Shown here in pieces: positions 44,234 to 56,545 of a DNA stretch of 64,000 nucleotides (its first letter is position 1; the number at the start of each line of letters is the position of its first letter). Both the position numbers and the translations under genes were made by a program. Where the stretch lies: contig NZ_DF968182.1 of the NCBI RefSeq assembly GCF_001192835.1, positions 1,490,968 through 1,554,967 of the forward strand, read 5' to 3'. The DNA is from Lentimicrobium saccharophilum (GTDB taxonomy: Bacteria; Bacteroidota; Bacteroidia; Bacteroidales; Lentimicrobiaceae). The notes under the pieces are model-generated. The model was given only the letters and a program-made list of their open reading frames with translations, did not search any database and had not been told where the DNA came from.

Positions 44234-45577
44234 TTACTGCAATTTTGCAAAATCCTCATAAGAGATCGTTTGTTCCTTCGGCTGAATCTTCTCTTTCAGG
44301 AAAGCAAGAATTTTCTGCTCGAACAGCTGATCATTGATCCTGCGTACATCTTCCTTGTTTTTCATAAAGGAATCCACGATGCCGTCGATGCGCTTTTTCA
44401 TATCCTCATCCATTTCGGCGCTGCCCGGACGCTGGAAATAACTTCTGAATACATCGCGGATTTCCTCTTCCGAAACCTGGATATTATGTTCCCTGATCAT
44501 GCGGTTTTCAATCAGCTGCCAACGCATGGACCGGGCATAATCCTCGTAATTTTTTTCAACTTCTTCGGCGGTGAGTTTATCCTGGTTAACATCTACCAGC
44601 CAGCGTTTCAGAAACTCGTCGGGCAGCTCAATGGCGGAACTTTCAATAAGGTATTTGATGGCATCGTTGAAGAACTTCTTATCGCTTTCGCCGACAAATG
44701 AACCGGCGGCATCTTTTTTAATCTGCTCAAGCAAGGCTGCTTCATCCGCAATTTCAACTCCGGGATAGATCTTTTCGAAGAATTCAGCATTCATTTCGGC
44801 AGGAATCATCCGGCTGATCCCGGTAACCGTGTAATTAAACTCAGCATTCAGCGTTTCGGCCTGTTCCTTGCTGATTCCGAGCATGGCGGCAACATCGGTG
44901 GCATTGCCTGAAGCCTGCATAGGGTTGAATTTCACCACATCTCCGTTCTTCACACCGGTAAATAATGCCTGAATGGCTTCATCTTTAAAGAGTTCAGGAT
45001 TCACGGAACCATTGCTTGTAATTCCCTCCGGTTTTACAGTTCCATCAGTATCCAGTTCGGCGAAATCACCCTTCAGCATGTCCCCCTTTTCAGAAACCTC
45101 AACATCTGTAAGGGTTCCGTTGCGGCGGCGCAGGTCGTCCATGTATTTGCGGGCAATCTCATCTGAAACTTCTATCCTGTGATATATCACACCGCTTTTG
45201 CCATCCAGCTTCAGTTCAAACTGCGGACTCAGGCCCAGGTCAAAATAGAAACTCATTTCAGCAGGCTCGGTGAAATCAATCTGCGGCGTTTTCTCAGTAT
45301 TTGCAAGCGGATTGCCCAAAAGGTCGAGGTTCTGTTCCCTGATGAAACTATCCAGAGACTCGCCGAGCAGTTTGTTGATTTCATCGGCGGTTACAGCCTG
45401 ACCGTACATTTTCTTTGTCAGTCCGAAAGGGACTTTACCGGGGCGGAAGCCGGGCATCTGGGCTTTACGCTGATAATCCTTCAGCACTTTAAGTACTTTT
45501 TCCTCATAGTCGGCTGGCGACAGGTCTATTTTAACCGTTGCTGTCAGTTCACCGGTCTTCTGTAATTCGATGTTCAT
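44234..45577 (-). CDS. tig: Trigger factor
   Basis: 447 residues. Ribosome-associated chaperone. The N-terminal domain includes the ribosome-binding signature as PGFRPGKVPFGLTKK (about 42-56), with FRPGKVP in place of the FRxxK tip. A prolyl-isomerase-like middle domain (about 155-250) is degenerate, as in many Bacteroidota, and the helical C-terminal cradle is complete (ends ISYEDFAKLQ). It is encoded upstream of clpP and clpX, the usual genomic company, here with separate terminators. Confidence 0.93.
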   Translation of the reverse strand: MNIELQKTGELTATVKIDLSPADYEEKVLKVLKDYQRKAQMPGFRPGKVPFGLTKKMYGQAVTADEINKLLGESLDSFIREQNLDLLGNPLANTEKTPQIDFTEPAEMSFYFDLGLSPQFELKLDGKSGVIYHRIEVSDEIARKYMDDLRRRNGTLTDVEVSEKGDMLKGDFAELDTDGTVKPEGITSNGSVNPELFKDEAIQALFTGVKNGDVVKFNPMQASGNATDVAAMLGISKEQAETLNAEFNYTVTGISRMIPAEMNAEFFEKIYPGVEIADEAALLEQIKKDAAGSFVGESDKKFFNDAIKYLIESSAIELPDEFLKRWLVDVNQDKLTAEEVEKNYEDYARSMRWQLIENRMIREHNIQVSEEEIRDVFRSYFQRPGSAEMDEDMKKRIDGIVDSFMKNKEDVRRINDQLFEQKILAFLKEKIQPKEQTISYEDFAKLQ

Positions 45578-45657
45578 TTCCTGGAATTATAATTTTGTTG
45601 TGGCTAATTCATTTTCAATCCGGTAACTTCCATGAACATGGCTCCGGAATGAGGCCG

Positions 45658-45665
45658 CAAAGGTA
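45658..45665 (-). promoter_or_regulatory. -7 box candidate for tig
   Basis: TACCTTTG on the minus strand is an exact -7 consensus, 80 bases before the ATG. No TTG at -33; an A-tract lies there instead. Confidence 0.5.
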
Positions 45666-45844
45666 GAAGTTTTTTTCGGATTTCTGAAGAGCAGTGAACA
45701 AGAATAATCGGATAGCGCGATGCCCATTACCTGACTTAATGAGCATCACCTGCAGTCACATACATCACAGCCCCCGCTTTACAAGGGCCGGTCACGTTAT
45801 TACCGGAAGGAGGCAGGAAAAAACAATCTTAAAGATCTTGTTTA

Positions 45845-46084
45845 TCAGTCCTTTCGCACCACTTCGATGGTAAAATTGGCTGCCAGGGCTGCCAGGGCGC
45901 CCACCGCGGCCAGCACCGGCACCACCAGCGCACCGATTACGCCAACAGTTACAGGAATCTCAAGGTATATTTTTCCTTCCTCATTTTTAACAATGATGCG
46001 GGTTACATTCCCCTGATGGATGAGTTCCTTTATTTTGGAGAGCAGTTCTTCCCCTTTGACTTTAAATTCACTTTTAGTTTCCAT
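45845..46084 (-). CDS. DUF4342 small membrane protein
   Basis: 79 residues from METKSEF; an ATG six codons upstream is possible. The first half is a charged helix-strand unit (GEELLSKIKELIHQGNVTRIIV and KIYLEIPV), the second a glycine/alanine-rich membrane helix (VGVIGALVVPVLAAVGALAAL). This matches DUF4342, whose function is unknown; in other proteins the domain accompanies UBA-like or stress proteins. Stands alone between tig and the C10 peptidase. Confidence 0.75.
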   Translation of the reverse strand: METKSEFKVKGEELLSKIKELIHQGNVTRIIVKNEEGKIYLEIPVTVGVIGALVVPVLAAVGALAALAANFTIEVVRKD

Positions 46085-46384
46085 AATATCTTGTTTTCTC
46101 AAGTGATTAAACGCAAAAAAACACTGCCGGTTACAATTTTTCGTTAATGCGGTCCAAAGAAACCTATTTCATCGAAGGATGTCTGACCGCAGAATATTCA
46201 ACAAGAAACATCCAAAATGTTGTGTTCTCAATGACCCGTAAAAAGGCAAAGAGGAGCACTGAAGTCGGGTTTAAAATAGCCGCCGGCAGTTAAATTCCGG
46301 AACGACAGACCGATTATATTCATTAAACATCAGCAACTTATCAATTTTTTTATTATATTTAGCTGATTCCAACAAACAGGTAAA

Positions 46385-49300
46385 ATGAGCACAATTAAAA
46401 CGTTGATGCTCACGATACTCTTTTCGTGGGCCGTTATCCAGGTAACAGCAAAGCCGGTCTCACCTGAAACCGCCACTCAGGTAGCCGTGAATTTCCTGAA
46501 AGAAAAAATAAGTCAGGGCTCTTTCCCTGCCGGGACTCAGGCGAATTTCAGCATGATTATTCTATCGGGCAAACATCAGCAGGCATCCATGTATGTATTT
46601 AACCTCATGGATAATGCTGGTTTTATCATTGTTTCAGGCAATGATGCCACCTACCCTGTGCTGTGCTATGCAAACCATGGTTGTTTCTCAATGCAGGAAA
46701 AGGAAAGACCCGGAGGATTCAGCTATATGCTGGATGAATATTCGCGGCTGCTGGATGCTGTAGAGGAAGGGGGCATTCCCAGGGATGAAAAGACAAGCGC
46801 CGAATGGGCGCATTACCTCCATGCCCCTGCTGAGCCCTCACGGGCAATTTCCGGTGTCGGACCCTTACTTACTACCACCTGGGGGCAGGATTGCTGGTAC
46901 AATGCATATTGTCCGCCCGATATATCCGGCGACTGCGGTCATGCGCTTACCGGATGCGTAGCGACAGCTATGGGACAGCTGATGCGCTATTACAGTTACC
47001 CGGAGACCGGAACAGGTTCCTGTACTTACACCCACCCTGTTTATGGTACACTTACGGCCGATTTTTCCGCCACGGATTACCGCTGGAACGAAATGGGAAC
47101 TACAGCGACCGGAACCAGCCATGATGCCATTGCCGAACTCCTTTTTCACTGTGGTGTCGCTGCGCTTATGAACTACGGAACTTCAGGCTCAGGCGCCTTT
47201 GAGGTCAATATGCAGAATGCGCTTATTGAGCATTTCGGTTATTCTCCGGCGTCAAGCCTTGTATTCAGCGCAAACTACACCGCAGAACACTGGAATTCAA
47301 TTCTGAAAAACGAGCTTGACTTAGCCAGGCCGGTTTTTATGACCGGCGTGGATACAACCGAAGATCAAGGCCATGCATTTATTTGCGATGGCTATTCAGA
47401 CGACAATTATTACCATATTGACTGGGGATGGGAAAATCAATACAACGGCTATTTCATGATCAACAACCTGTGCCCCGGGAACAATAACTTCAATGCAATT
47501 CTCCGGGCCATCACCGGCCTGATTCCGGATACGCTCCGGTGCACCCCCCCGCGTAACCTCCATGCCACTGCCGACTGCAATGACGTTCTCCTCTCATGGT
47601 CACCACCTGACCCTGAGCCACAAAATGAATGGATCCATTATGACGGACCATATACTGGCGGCAATACAGGCTTCTCAAATGCTGTCAGTTTTCAGGTAGC
47701 CATCCGTTTCGATACGGCTCAGTTGTCAGCATACCATGGATTGATACTCGACAAGATTCGTTTCATTCTCGGAAATAAAAAAGCTGAATATCGTATTAAC
47801 ATCTGGAAGGGTTCAGACGCATCAGACATTATGGTTGATGAGCCACTTCCAGGCCAGATTCACATGTATTGGGATGATATATGCGGAAACCACGGACAAT
47901 ACTGGAATACGATTATCCTTCAGGAGCCACTGATCATAGATGCCACGGAAGAGTTATGGATCGGGTATACCTGCATCAATCTGCCCGGTGAAAATGCACG
48001 GGCCGGGCACGATAACAACCCTTCCGTTCCGGGTTACAGTGATTTACTCCGCATTAATAACGGCAATTGGGTTTCAACCCACGAAAACTATCCCAGCTGG
48101 GATTACAACTGGAGCATTCAGGCCTTTGTAACCGATATCAATGGGAACAACCATCCACTGGCGTCCGGAACATTCAACATACATCAAAAGGCACAACAGG
48201 CAAAGCCGGGTGAATTAAATCCATCCTGCAGGGAGGAAGTCCCCTCCATGATCGGATATAACCTTTTCAGAAACGGGTATCAGGTCAATACAGAACCTTT
48301 GACGGAACTCACTTATACTGATTATGACCTTCCGGCGGGCGATTACACTTATACCCTCTGTACCTTGTATGAGGAGGGCAGTTCCATCCCCTGCGGTCCT
48401 TCCACAGTCAGTGTAGATGAACTGGTACTCAATCCCCCCTATCAGCTCACTGCCACCACCTCCGGGAATGATGTACAACTTGCCTGGCACGAACCCCTTC
48501 CTCCCCCCATAGAGCAATGGCTGTATTATGACAACGGGGAAAACCATACTGCCGTTGGGATGACCAACGGCGGCACACACAGTGTGGCGATACGGTTTCT
48601 GCCCGATCAGTTATCAGGTTTTGACGGGATGTTCATTTCAGAAGTAAGCCTGTTTCCATGCGCCAATAACGCCGGCTATGAGTTATTTATTGCCCGCGGT
48701 CCGAATGCAAACGAACGGCTGCTCACCTTGCCATTGGACGGACTGACTATTGATGAATGGAATACCATCACCCTCAGCAATCCCGTTTCACTTGACATCA
48801 CCAAAGAACTGTGGATCGGCTACAAGGTAATCAACCATCCTGCAAATGACAAGGGTGCCGGTGCTGACAGCGGGCCGGCCATTGCAGGATTCGGCGATAT
48901 GATATGTATCGATGGCAGCAATTTCGTTTCACTGATATCATTGAATCCCGATCTGAGTTATAACTGGAATCTGCGGGCATTTATCACAAACCAGTTCGCT
49001 GTAAAACACATCCTGGCAACAAAAAGTCCGACGGACCTGCAATTACTCGGGTATGACGTCTTCAGAAATAATGAAAGAATCAATAATGAGCTGCTTTCTT
49101 CAACCAGTTTTTCCGATACAGAGCTACCGGCCGGTACATACCAGTACTTCGTAAAGTCGATATATAACCAGGGAGCCTCACTTCCATCCAATATCGCGGA
49201 AGTAACTATAACACTTTCTGTTGAAGAAGCCGGCACCCGGGAACCTGTTTCCATATATACAGATCCCGGCGGGGATTTTATCCTTATTGATGCAGGAACT

Positions 49301-49468
49301 CAAAACTTTGTGGCAGAGTTATATAATGCATGCGGCAGCAAGGTTTACCATTATAATATTTCCGTTCCCCGGCTAACAATTCCCACGCTTAATCTGAAGC
49401 CAGGAATTTACATATTAAGGCTTGGAATAAAAGAGTATGCTTTCAGTGTTAAGATACTGATCCGCTGA
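46385..49468 (+). CDS. Secreted C10-family (streptopain-like) cysteine peptidase with T9SS end
   Basis: 1027 residues. Signal peptide (1-22), a Spi-type propeptide (about 25-150), then the peptidase: TTWGQDCWYN (oxyanion region), nucleophile C191 in TGCVATAMGQ, H330 in DQGHAFICDGY and YYHIDWGWENQYNGYF. Two copies of a fibronectin plus jelly-roll unit follow (about 380-600 and 680-880), sharing WxxYD, VAIRF, EELWIGY/KELWIGY and YNW endings. The last 70 residues (FVAELYNACGSKVYHYN ... GIYILRLGIKEYAFSVKILIR) are a T9SS type A-like domain, although the YPNP motif is replaced by IYTDPGG. Likely processes surface or environmental proteins. Confidence 0.88.
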   Translation: MSTIKTLMLTILFSWAVIQVTAKPVSPETATQVAVNFLKEKISQGSFPAGTQANFSMIILSGKHQQASMYVFNLMDNAGFIIVSGNDATYPVLCYANHGCFSMQEKERPGGFSYMLDEYSRLLDAVEEGGIPRDEKTSAEWAHYLHAPAEPSRAISGVGPLLTTTWGQDCWYNAYCPPDISGDCGHALTGCVATAMGQLMRYYSYPETGTGSCTYTHPVYGTLTADFSATDYRWNEMGTTATGTSHDAIAELLFHCGVAALMNYGTSGSGAFEVNMQNALIEHFGYSPASSLVFSANYTAEHWNSILKNELDLARPVFMTGVDTTEDQGHAFICDGYSDDNYYHIDWGWENQYNGYFMINNLCPGNNNFNAILRAITGLIPDTLRCTPPRNLHATADCNDVLLSWSPPDPEPQNEWIHYDGPYTGGNTGFSNAVSFQVAIRFDTAQLSAYHGLILDKIRFILGNKKAEYRINIWKGSDASDIMVDEPLPGQIHMYWDDICGNHGQYWNTIILQEPLIIDATEELWIGYTCINLPGENARAGHDNNPSVPGYSDLLRINNGNWVSTHENYPSWDYNWSIQAFVTDINGNNHPLASGTFNIHQKAQQAKPGELNPSCREEVPSMIGYNLFRNGYQVNTEPLTELTYTDYDLPAGDYTYTLCTLYEEGSSIPCGPSTVSVDELVLNPPYQLTATTSGNDVQLAWHEPLPPPIEQWLYYDNGENHTAVGMTNGGTHSVAIRFLPDQLSGFDGMFISEVSLFPCANNAGYELFIARGPNANERLLTLPLDGLTIDEWNTITLSNPVSLDITKELWIGYKVINHPANDKGAGADSGPAIAGFGDMICIDGSNFVSLISLNPDLSYNWNLRAFITNQFAVKHILATKSPTDLQLLGYDVFRNNERINNELLSSTSFSDTELPAGTYQYFVKSIYNQGASLPSNIAEVTITLSVEEAGTREPVSIYTDPGGDFILIDAGTQNFVAELYNACGSKVYHYNISVPRLTIPTLNLKPGIYILRLGIKEYAFSVKILIR

Positions 49469-49580
49469 GAAACAAACAGCAAAAGTGATGGTAAAAAGAA
49501 TCCCGGACGTGAATTTACTGAATCAGACTTACAACCATAAAACACTCAGTAACAGAAAAAAATCCTAACTGTTAAATCCC

Positions 49581-49619
49581 AAAAAGGCACTGCCGGTTAC
49601 ACACCGGCAATGCTTTTTT
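49581..49619. terminator. Bidirectional terminator between C10 peptidase and V-ATPase operon
   Basis: AAAAAGGCACTGCCGG and CCGGCAATGCTTTTTT form a stem with two imperfections and a 7-base loop, flanked by A-run and T-run. It lies between two convergent genes and can end both transcripts. Confidence 0.85.
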
Positions 49620-49644
49620 CAATTCTCAGGTTCCCGCAGTGCGG

Positions 49645-51927
<2,283 letters not shown>

Positions 51928-51931
<4 letters not shown>

Positions 51932-52530
51932 ACTGCCTCCTCCATCTTTTGCTGACGGTCTTTCACAATCTTCTGGGCCGACTTGGAAAGGTTCTCCTCA
52001 TCTTCCATAAACCGCTTTATCTTCAATATCGCGTCTTCATATCCCGGGATCTGTACCTTTTCGTAAAGATTCACCTTCTGTGTCGTTTTTCGCCGGGCAT
52101 GATCAAGCAAGGCCATTTTGCGGTTAAAGAACTCACTTTCAATGCCAATGGAAGCCAGCTGCTTTACGATGGCAATGCCATCGGCAGTCCACGACGGGCT
52201 GTTGAACATGCTGTATTCACCCAGGCTGAACTTAACCGAATCAAGCACCGGAATGCGCACTCCGGCAATTTTCCGGATGCTGAGTTCCACATCGTCCACC
52301 TTTATAAGACTTACATCAAATTCTCCCCAAAGCCTTACCATACTCCGGTAGCCTTCCACCGCTTCATCCAGTTTCTGACTAAGCGCCTGCGCTTTGTCTT
52401 TGGCTTTTTTCACTTCCATCCGCAAGGCTGATTCCTTGTTCTTGATGGTCGGCAAAGCCCGCACGCGCACCTTCAGCTGCTTGTTAAGCTCCTGCAGTGA
52501 AGTTTTATTATATTGAAATTTTATCGCCAT
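51928..52530 (-). CDS. ntpD: V-type ATPase subunit D (central shaft)
   Basis: 200 residues, almost entirely two long helices (about 5-65 and 125-195) with a short middle beta part (VELSIRKIAGVRIPVL), the antiparallel coiled coil of the rotor axle. Overlaps subunit I by 4 bases; a 97-base gap to subunit B holds no gene. Confidence 0.92.
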
Positions 52531-52627
52531 CTTTTCTGTAATCGGGTATTTTCAGATCACTCTATAGCTGAAAACTCAGCTTTACCTGAAATTCGACCGG
52601 ATTCAGCCGGTTCTGATTCGCAATGTC

Positions 52628-53947
52628 CTATTTTGGCCAGTAGAGATCTACAAATTCCTGTCTGATGCTCACCTCTGCTTTGGTGAAATGCCTGCCAAAC
52701 AACTCCCACGCTTTATCAAGCATAAAAGTGGTATCAACGTTCACATCTATAGCAAGTAGTTCGTTGGAATACTCTTTGGCAAAGCGCATGGTACGCTCAT
52801 CGTAGTCGGTAAGATCGAAACCGTTTTCAAGCTTGGTCTTTGCGTTGGCGGCATCGGCATACAGGCGCACCGCGGCATTCATCACCTGAGGATGATCCTT
52901 GCGGGTTTGCTTGCCGATTACCAGCTGCTTCAGCCTCGAAAGCGAACGGAATGGATCCACGATCACTTTACCGATATCCGAATCGCGACGCAGGAAGAGC
53001 TGTCCTTCGGTAATGTAACCGGTATTATCGGGAATCGCGTGGGTAATATCACCACTCGAAAGTGTAGTTACCGCAATGATGGTAATGGAACCGCCTTCAG
53101 GAAACTGAACAGCCTTTTCATAAATTTTAGCAAGATCGCTGTATAGCGAACCGGGCATACTGTCCTTAGAAGGGATCTGATCCATACGGTTCGACACAAT
53201 GCTCAGCGCATCGGCATATAGGGTCATATCGGTGAGCAGCACCAGCACGGTTTCCTTTTTATCGAAAGCAAAATACTCAGCCGCGGTGAGCGCCATATCG
53301 GGAACCAACAGCCGCTCAACCGGCGGATTCTCGGTGGTGTTCACAAAGCTGATGATGCGGTCGAGGGCACCGGCATTGTCGAAGACGTTTTTATAATAAA
53401 GATAATCGTCGTTGGTCAGTCCCATGCCCCCCAGAATAATCTTGTCGGCTTTTGCCCTGAGGGCCACCTGCGCCATTACCTGATTGTAAGGCTGGTCGGG
53501 ATCGGCGAAGAAAGGAATCTTCTGTCCGGTAACCAGGGTATTGTTCAGGTCAATACCGGCAATACCGGTAGCAATCAGTTCTGAAGGCTGCTTGCGGCGA
53601 ACCGGGTTCACCGAAGGACCGCCGATTTCGCGCTCCTCACCTTCCACGGCAGGTCCACCGTCAATAGGATCACCGTATGCATTAAAAAACCTTCCGGCAA
53701 GTTCATCACCTACTTTCAGGACTGGTGGTCTGCCCAGAAAAACCACTTCAGCATCCGTAGGAATGCCTTCGGTACCGGAAAACACCTGAAGGGTGACGTT
53801 ATCGCCGTTGAGTTTCACCACCTGGGCCAACCGACCGTTTACCGTGGCCATTTCCTCATAACCGATTCCGGTAGCCTGCAGGGAGCAGGTCGCTTTGGTA
53901 ATTTGCGTAATTTTGGTATATATCTTCTGAAATGCTTTTGTTTCCAT
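52628..53947 (-). CDS. ntpB: V-type ATPase subunit B
   Basis: 439 residues. Non-catalytic nucleotide-fold subunit: IATGIAGIDLNNTLVTGQKIP in the P-loop place lacks the GKT of a true P-loop, as expected for B. VLVLLTDMTLYADAL and the arginine-bearing SNRMDQIPS block are present, with the C-terminal helical domain. Overlaps the A gene by one base (TGATG). Confidence 0.95.
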   Translation of the reverse strand: METKAFQKIYTKITQITKATCSLQATGIGYEEMATVNGRLAQVVKLNGDNVTLQVFSGTEGIPTDAEVVFLGRPPVLKVGDELAGRFFNAYGDPIDGGPAVEGEEREIGGPSVNPVRRKQPSELIATGIAGIDLNNTLVTGQKIPFFADPDQPYNQVMAQVALRAKADKIILGGMGLTNDDYLYYKNVFDNAGALDRIISFVNTTENPPVERLLVPDMALTAAEYFAFDKKETVLVLLTDMTLYADALSIVSNRMDQIPSKDSMPGSLYSDLAKIYEKAVQFPEGGSITIIAVTTLSSGDITHAIPDNTGYITEGQLFLRRDSDIGKVIVDPFRSLSRLKQLVIGKQTRKDHPQVMNAAVRLYADAANAKTKLENGFDLTDYDERTMRFAKEYSNELLAIDVNVDTTFMLDKAWELFGRHFTKAEVSIRQEFVDLYWPK

Positions 53948-55716
53948 CAGGCAGCTTTCCTTTCATTAATAATTTCTTCCAGCTCTGCTTCGTATTTTTT
54001 AAAGTCTTCACTCTCGAAAAGTGAATAGTTCATCTGTTTGAACACATTGATGATGCGTTTGAAGTAAGGATTGACCTCTTCAAAGCCTTCGAAACTGAAG
54101 CCAGTGTTACAAACTCCGAGCACCTTGCCAAGCATGTATTTCTGTCGTTTAATAGGAGTTGAAGCATCGGTTTTGTCAAAGGCATCCTGCTGAAGAATCA
54201 CAAAGTCAATAACTTCTGATTTCCAGTAGCGAAGGTGGTAATCGATGGGTACCCCGTCGTCACCCAGGATGTTGATCTGCTCGTAGGCTTCCTTGCCCCT
54301 CAGCAGGATATTTTTAGCCTCCAGCACATTGCCGAGCCAGTCTTCAGAGATATTCTCCGCGAGGTATTCCTGGAGTTCGGGATATTCAAGGTATTTTGAG
54401 TAACTGTCGATGGGATCCACTGCCGGGTAGCGTTTGCTGTCGGCACGCTGCTGCGAAAGCGCAAAGAAACAGCGTGCAGCCTTTTTGGTAGATTCGGTAA
54501 CCGGCTCTTTGAGGTTACCTCCTGCAGGGGACACGGTTCCGATAAAGGTGATGGAACCTGTACTTCCATTGTTCAGGTAAACATAACCTGCACGGGCATA
54601 AAAACTTGAAATAATCGCCGGGAGGTCCATAGGGAATGCGTCGGGGCCGGGGAGTTCTTCCATTCGGTTCGACATTTCGCGCAACGCCTGCGCCCATCGT
54701 GAAGTAGAATCGGCAAGCAGCAGCACTTTCAGCCCCATGGTACGGTAATATTCGCCCAGGGTCATGGCGGTGTAGACCGAAGCCTCGCGTGCGGCTACCG
54801 GCATGTTGGAAGTGTTGGCAATGATGGTGGTCCTTTCCATCAGCTTGCGGCCGGTACGGGGGTCGTCAAGTTCAGGAAATTCCGTAAAAATCTCAACTAC
54901 CTCATTGGCGCGCTCACCACAGGCGGCCACAATGATAAGGTCGGCTTCTGCCTGTTTTGAAAGGGCATGCTGCAACACGGTCTTCCCTGATCCGAAAGGC
55001 CCGGGGATAAATCCTGTTCCCCCTTCCACAATCGGATTCATGGTATCGATGATGCGGACGCCGGTTTCCATCAGCCTGAAAGGCCTGGGCTTATCCGTGT
55101 AAGCTTTGACCGGAATTTTTACAGGCCATTTCTGTACCATGCTTACCTCGTAATCGCGGTCATCAGGACCGGTAAGCACGGCAATGGCAGATGAAGCCTT
55201 ATAAGTACCCGCTGGCTGCACCTGCTTTACGGTGTACTTGCCTTCAAACTTAAAGGGTACCATGATTTTATGGGCAATCCAGTTCTCCTTTACTTCGCCC
55301 AGCCAGCTTCCGGCAACAACGGTATCACCAGGCTTTGCCAGCGGAATAAAGTCCCAGGCCTGATCCGTGTCGATGGGAGCTGTGTATTCGCCCCGGCGAA
55401 GGAAAGTACCTTCCATTTTATCAAGATCATTCTGCAGGCCGTCAAAATTGCGCGACAAAATACCGGGGCCAAGGGTTACTTCAAGCATATGCCCCATAAA
55501 TTCCACGCTTTCGCCAATCTTCAGACCACGCGTGCTTTCGAACACCTGAACGTAAGCTTTATTTCCCAGCACCTTGATCACCTCGGCCATCAGACGGGTT
55601 CCGCGCAGATTGATATAACAGATCTCGTTCTGGGAAACCGGCCCGCTGATTTCCACAATTACCAGGTTGGCAATAATACCGGATACGATTCCGGTTGTCT
55701 TTTTATTTTCTTCCAT
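53947..55716 (-). CDS. ntpA: V-type ATPase catalytic subunit A
   Basis: 589 residues. Beta-barrel (1-70), the non-homologous insert characteristic of A subunits (about 110-190), P-loop GPFGSGKT at 239-246, GERANEV catalytic Glu block, and VLLLADSTSRWAQALRE. Hydrolyses ATP (or, reversed, makes it). The start overlaps the DUF2764 gene by 14 bases. Confidence 0.96.
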   Translation of the reverse strand: MEENKKTTGIVSGIIANLVIVEISGPVSQNEICYINLRGTRLMAEVIKVLGNKAYVQVFESTRGLKIGESVEFMGHMLEVTLGPGILSRNFDGLQNDLDKMEGTFLRRGEYTAPIDTDQAWDFIPLAKPGDTVVAGSWLGEVKENWIAHKIMVPFKFEGKYTVKQVQPAGTYKASSAIAVLTGPDDRDYEVSMVQKWPVKIPVKAYTDKPRPFRLMETGVRIIDTMNPIVEGGTGFIPGPFGSGKTVLQHALSKQAEADLIIVAACGERANEVVEIFTEFPELDDPRTGRKLMERTTIIANTSNMPVAAREASVYTAMTLGEYYRTMGLKVLLLADSTSRWAQALREMSNRMEELPGPDAFPMDLPAIISSFYARAGYVYLNNGSTGSITFIGTVSPAGGNLKEPVTESTKKAARCFFALSQQRADSKRYPAVDPIDSYSKYLEYPELQEYLAENISEDWLGNVLEAKNILLRGKEAYEQINILGDDGVPIDYHLRYWKSEVIDFVILQQDAFDKTDASTPIKRQKYMLGKVLGVCNTGFSFEGFEEVNPYFKRIINVFKQMNYSLFESEDFKKYEAELEEIINERKAA

Positions 55717-56545
55717 CTTTTATATTAAACTCATTTGGAAATTCGTAACTGTTTTGAAGTGACCCGAGCAGATTTCTGAATAACTCTTCGCCGGTAGCCG
55801 GATCAAGCTGAAGCCACCTTTCAATGATGCCCAGTTTGATGTAGAATGCTACCAGCACTTCAACCGTGAAGTAGTTAAATGTATTCATCTCATCAAGGAA
55901 GGTCCACCGCAGTTGATCTATGGCTTTTTCGCGCGCCAGCAGATCCTGGATATCCACAATCTGCAACACCCTGTCGATCCATGGCCATTCCGAGGTCAGC
56001 CCCAGATCGCGGGCGCTGCTCCGGCGTATGGATTCAGCTAACACATTGGCAGCGATCACCTGGTTTTCATACGGCAGACCGTTTTTTTTGGCTGAAAGCA
56101 CCAGCAATACATTCCGCAGGTTCAGCTCAAATCCGAACCACGACCGCATAAAGTCGTTCTTCACTTCCAGCATTTCTTTGTAATACAGAAGTGTCAGTTC
56201 ATTCTGTAGTGAGAGGTTGGGATACAACCGGTTCTCGGCAGTGAAACTCCCGATAAACAACTGCATGTAATTCATCAGCGCTTTGGGCTCCCTGATTTCT
56301 GCAGCGAGCATTTCAGGCTGGTAAATACCCTTCGCGGAGAGCGGCCGGTCTTCTTTCAGCAGCAGGCTGAGCAGGTTGGAATTATCTTCTGAAAGAAACA
56401 GCATTTCAAACAGGCGAAAATCCGCGGGGCTGAGGCCATGCATCAATTCTTCGCGCAACTGCTCCGTACCGAACTGCAGCTTTCCCTGCTCCAGCGCGAT
56501 TTCGGGCAGTCCGGCAACCAGGTAGTAATAATTATTCCTGATCAT
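55703..56545 (-). CDS. DUF2764 protein, putative V-ATPase subunit C-like
   Basis: 280 residues, all-helical: MIRNNYYYLVAGLPEI is the family opening, then many Leu-rich helices and FMRSWFGFELNLRNVL in the middle. DUF2764 genes lie in Bacteroidota, spirochaete and chlamydial V-ATPase operons between E and A, the slot taken by subunit C in other bacteria; equivalence to C is inference from position and helical content. It overlaps E by one base and A by 14. Confidence 0.85.
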   Translation of the reverse strand: MIRNNYYYLVAGLPEIALEQGKLQFGTEQLREELMHGLSPADFRLFEMLFLSEDNSNLLSLLLKEDRPLSAKGIYQPEMLAAEIREPKALMNYMQLFIGSFTAENRLYPNLSLQNELTLLYYKEMLEVKNDFMRSWFGFELNLRNVLLVLSAKKNGLPYENQVIAANVLAESIRRSSARDLGLTSEWPWIDRVLQIVDIQDLLAREKAIDQLRWTFLDEMNTFNYFTVEVLVAFYIKLGIIERWLQLDPATGEELFRNLLGSLQNSYEFPNEFNIKDGRK

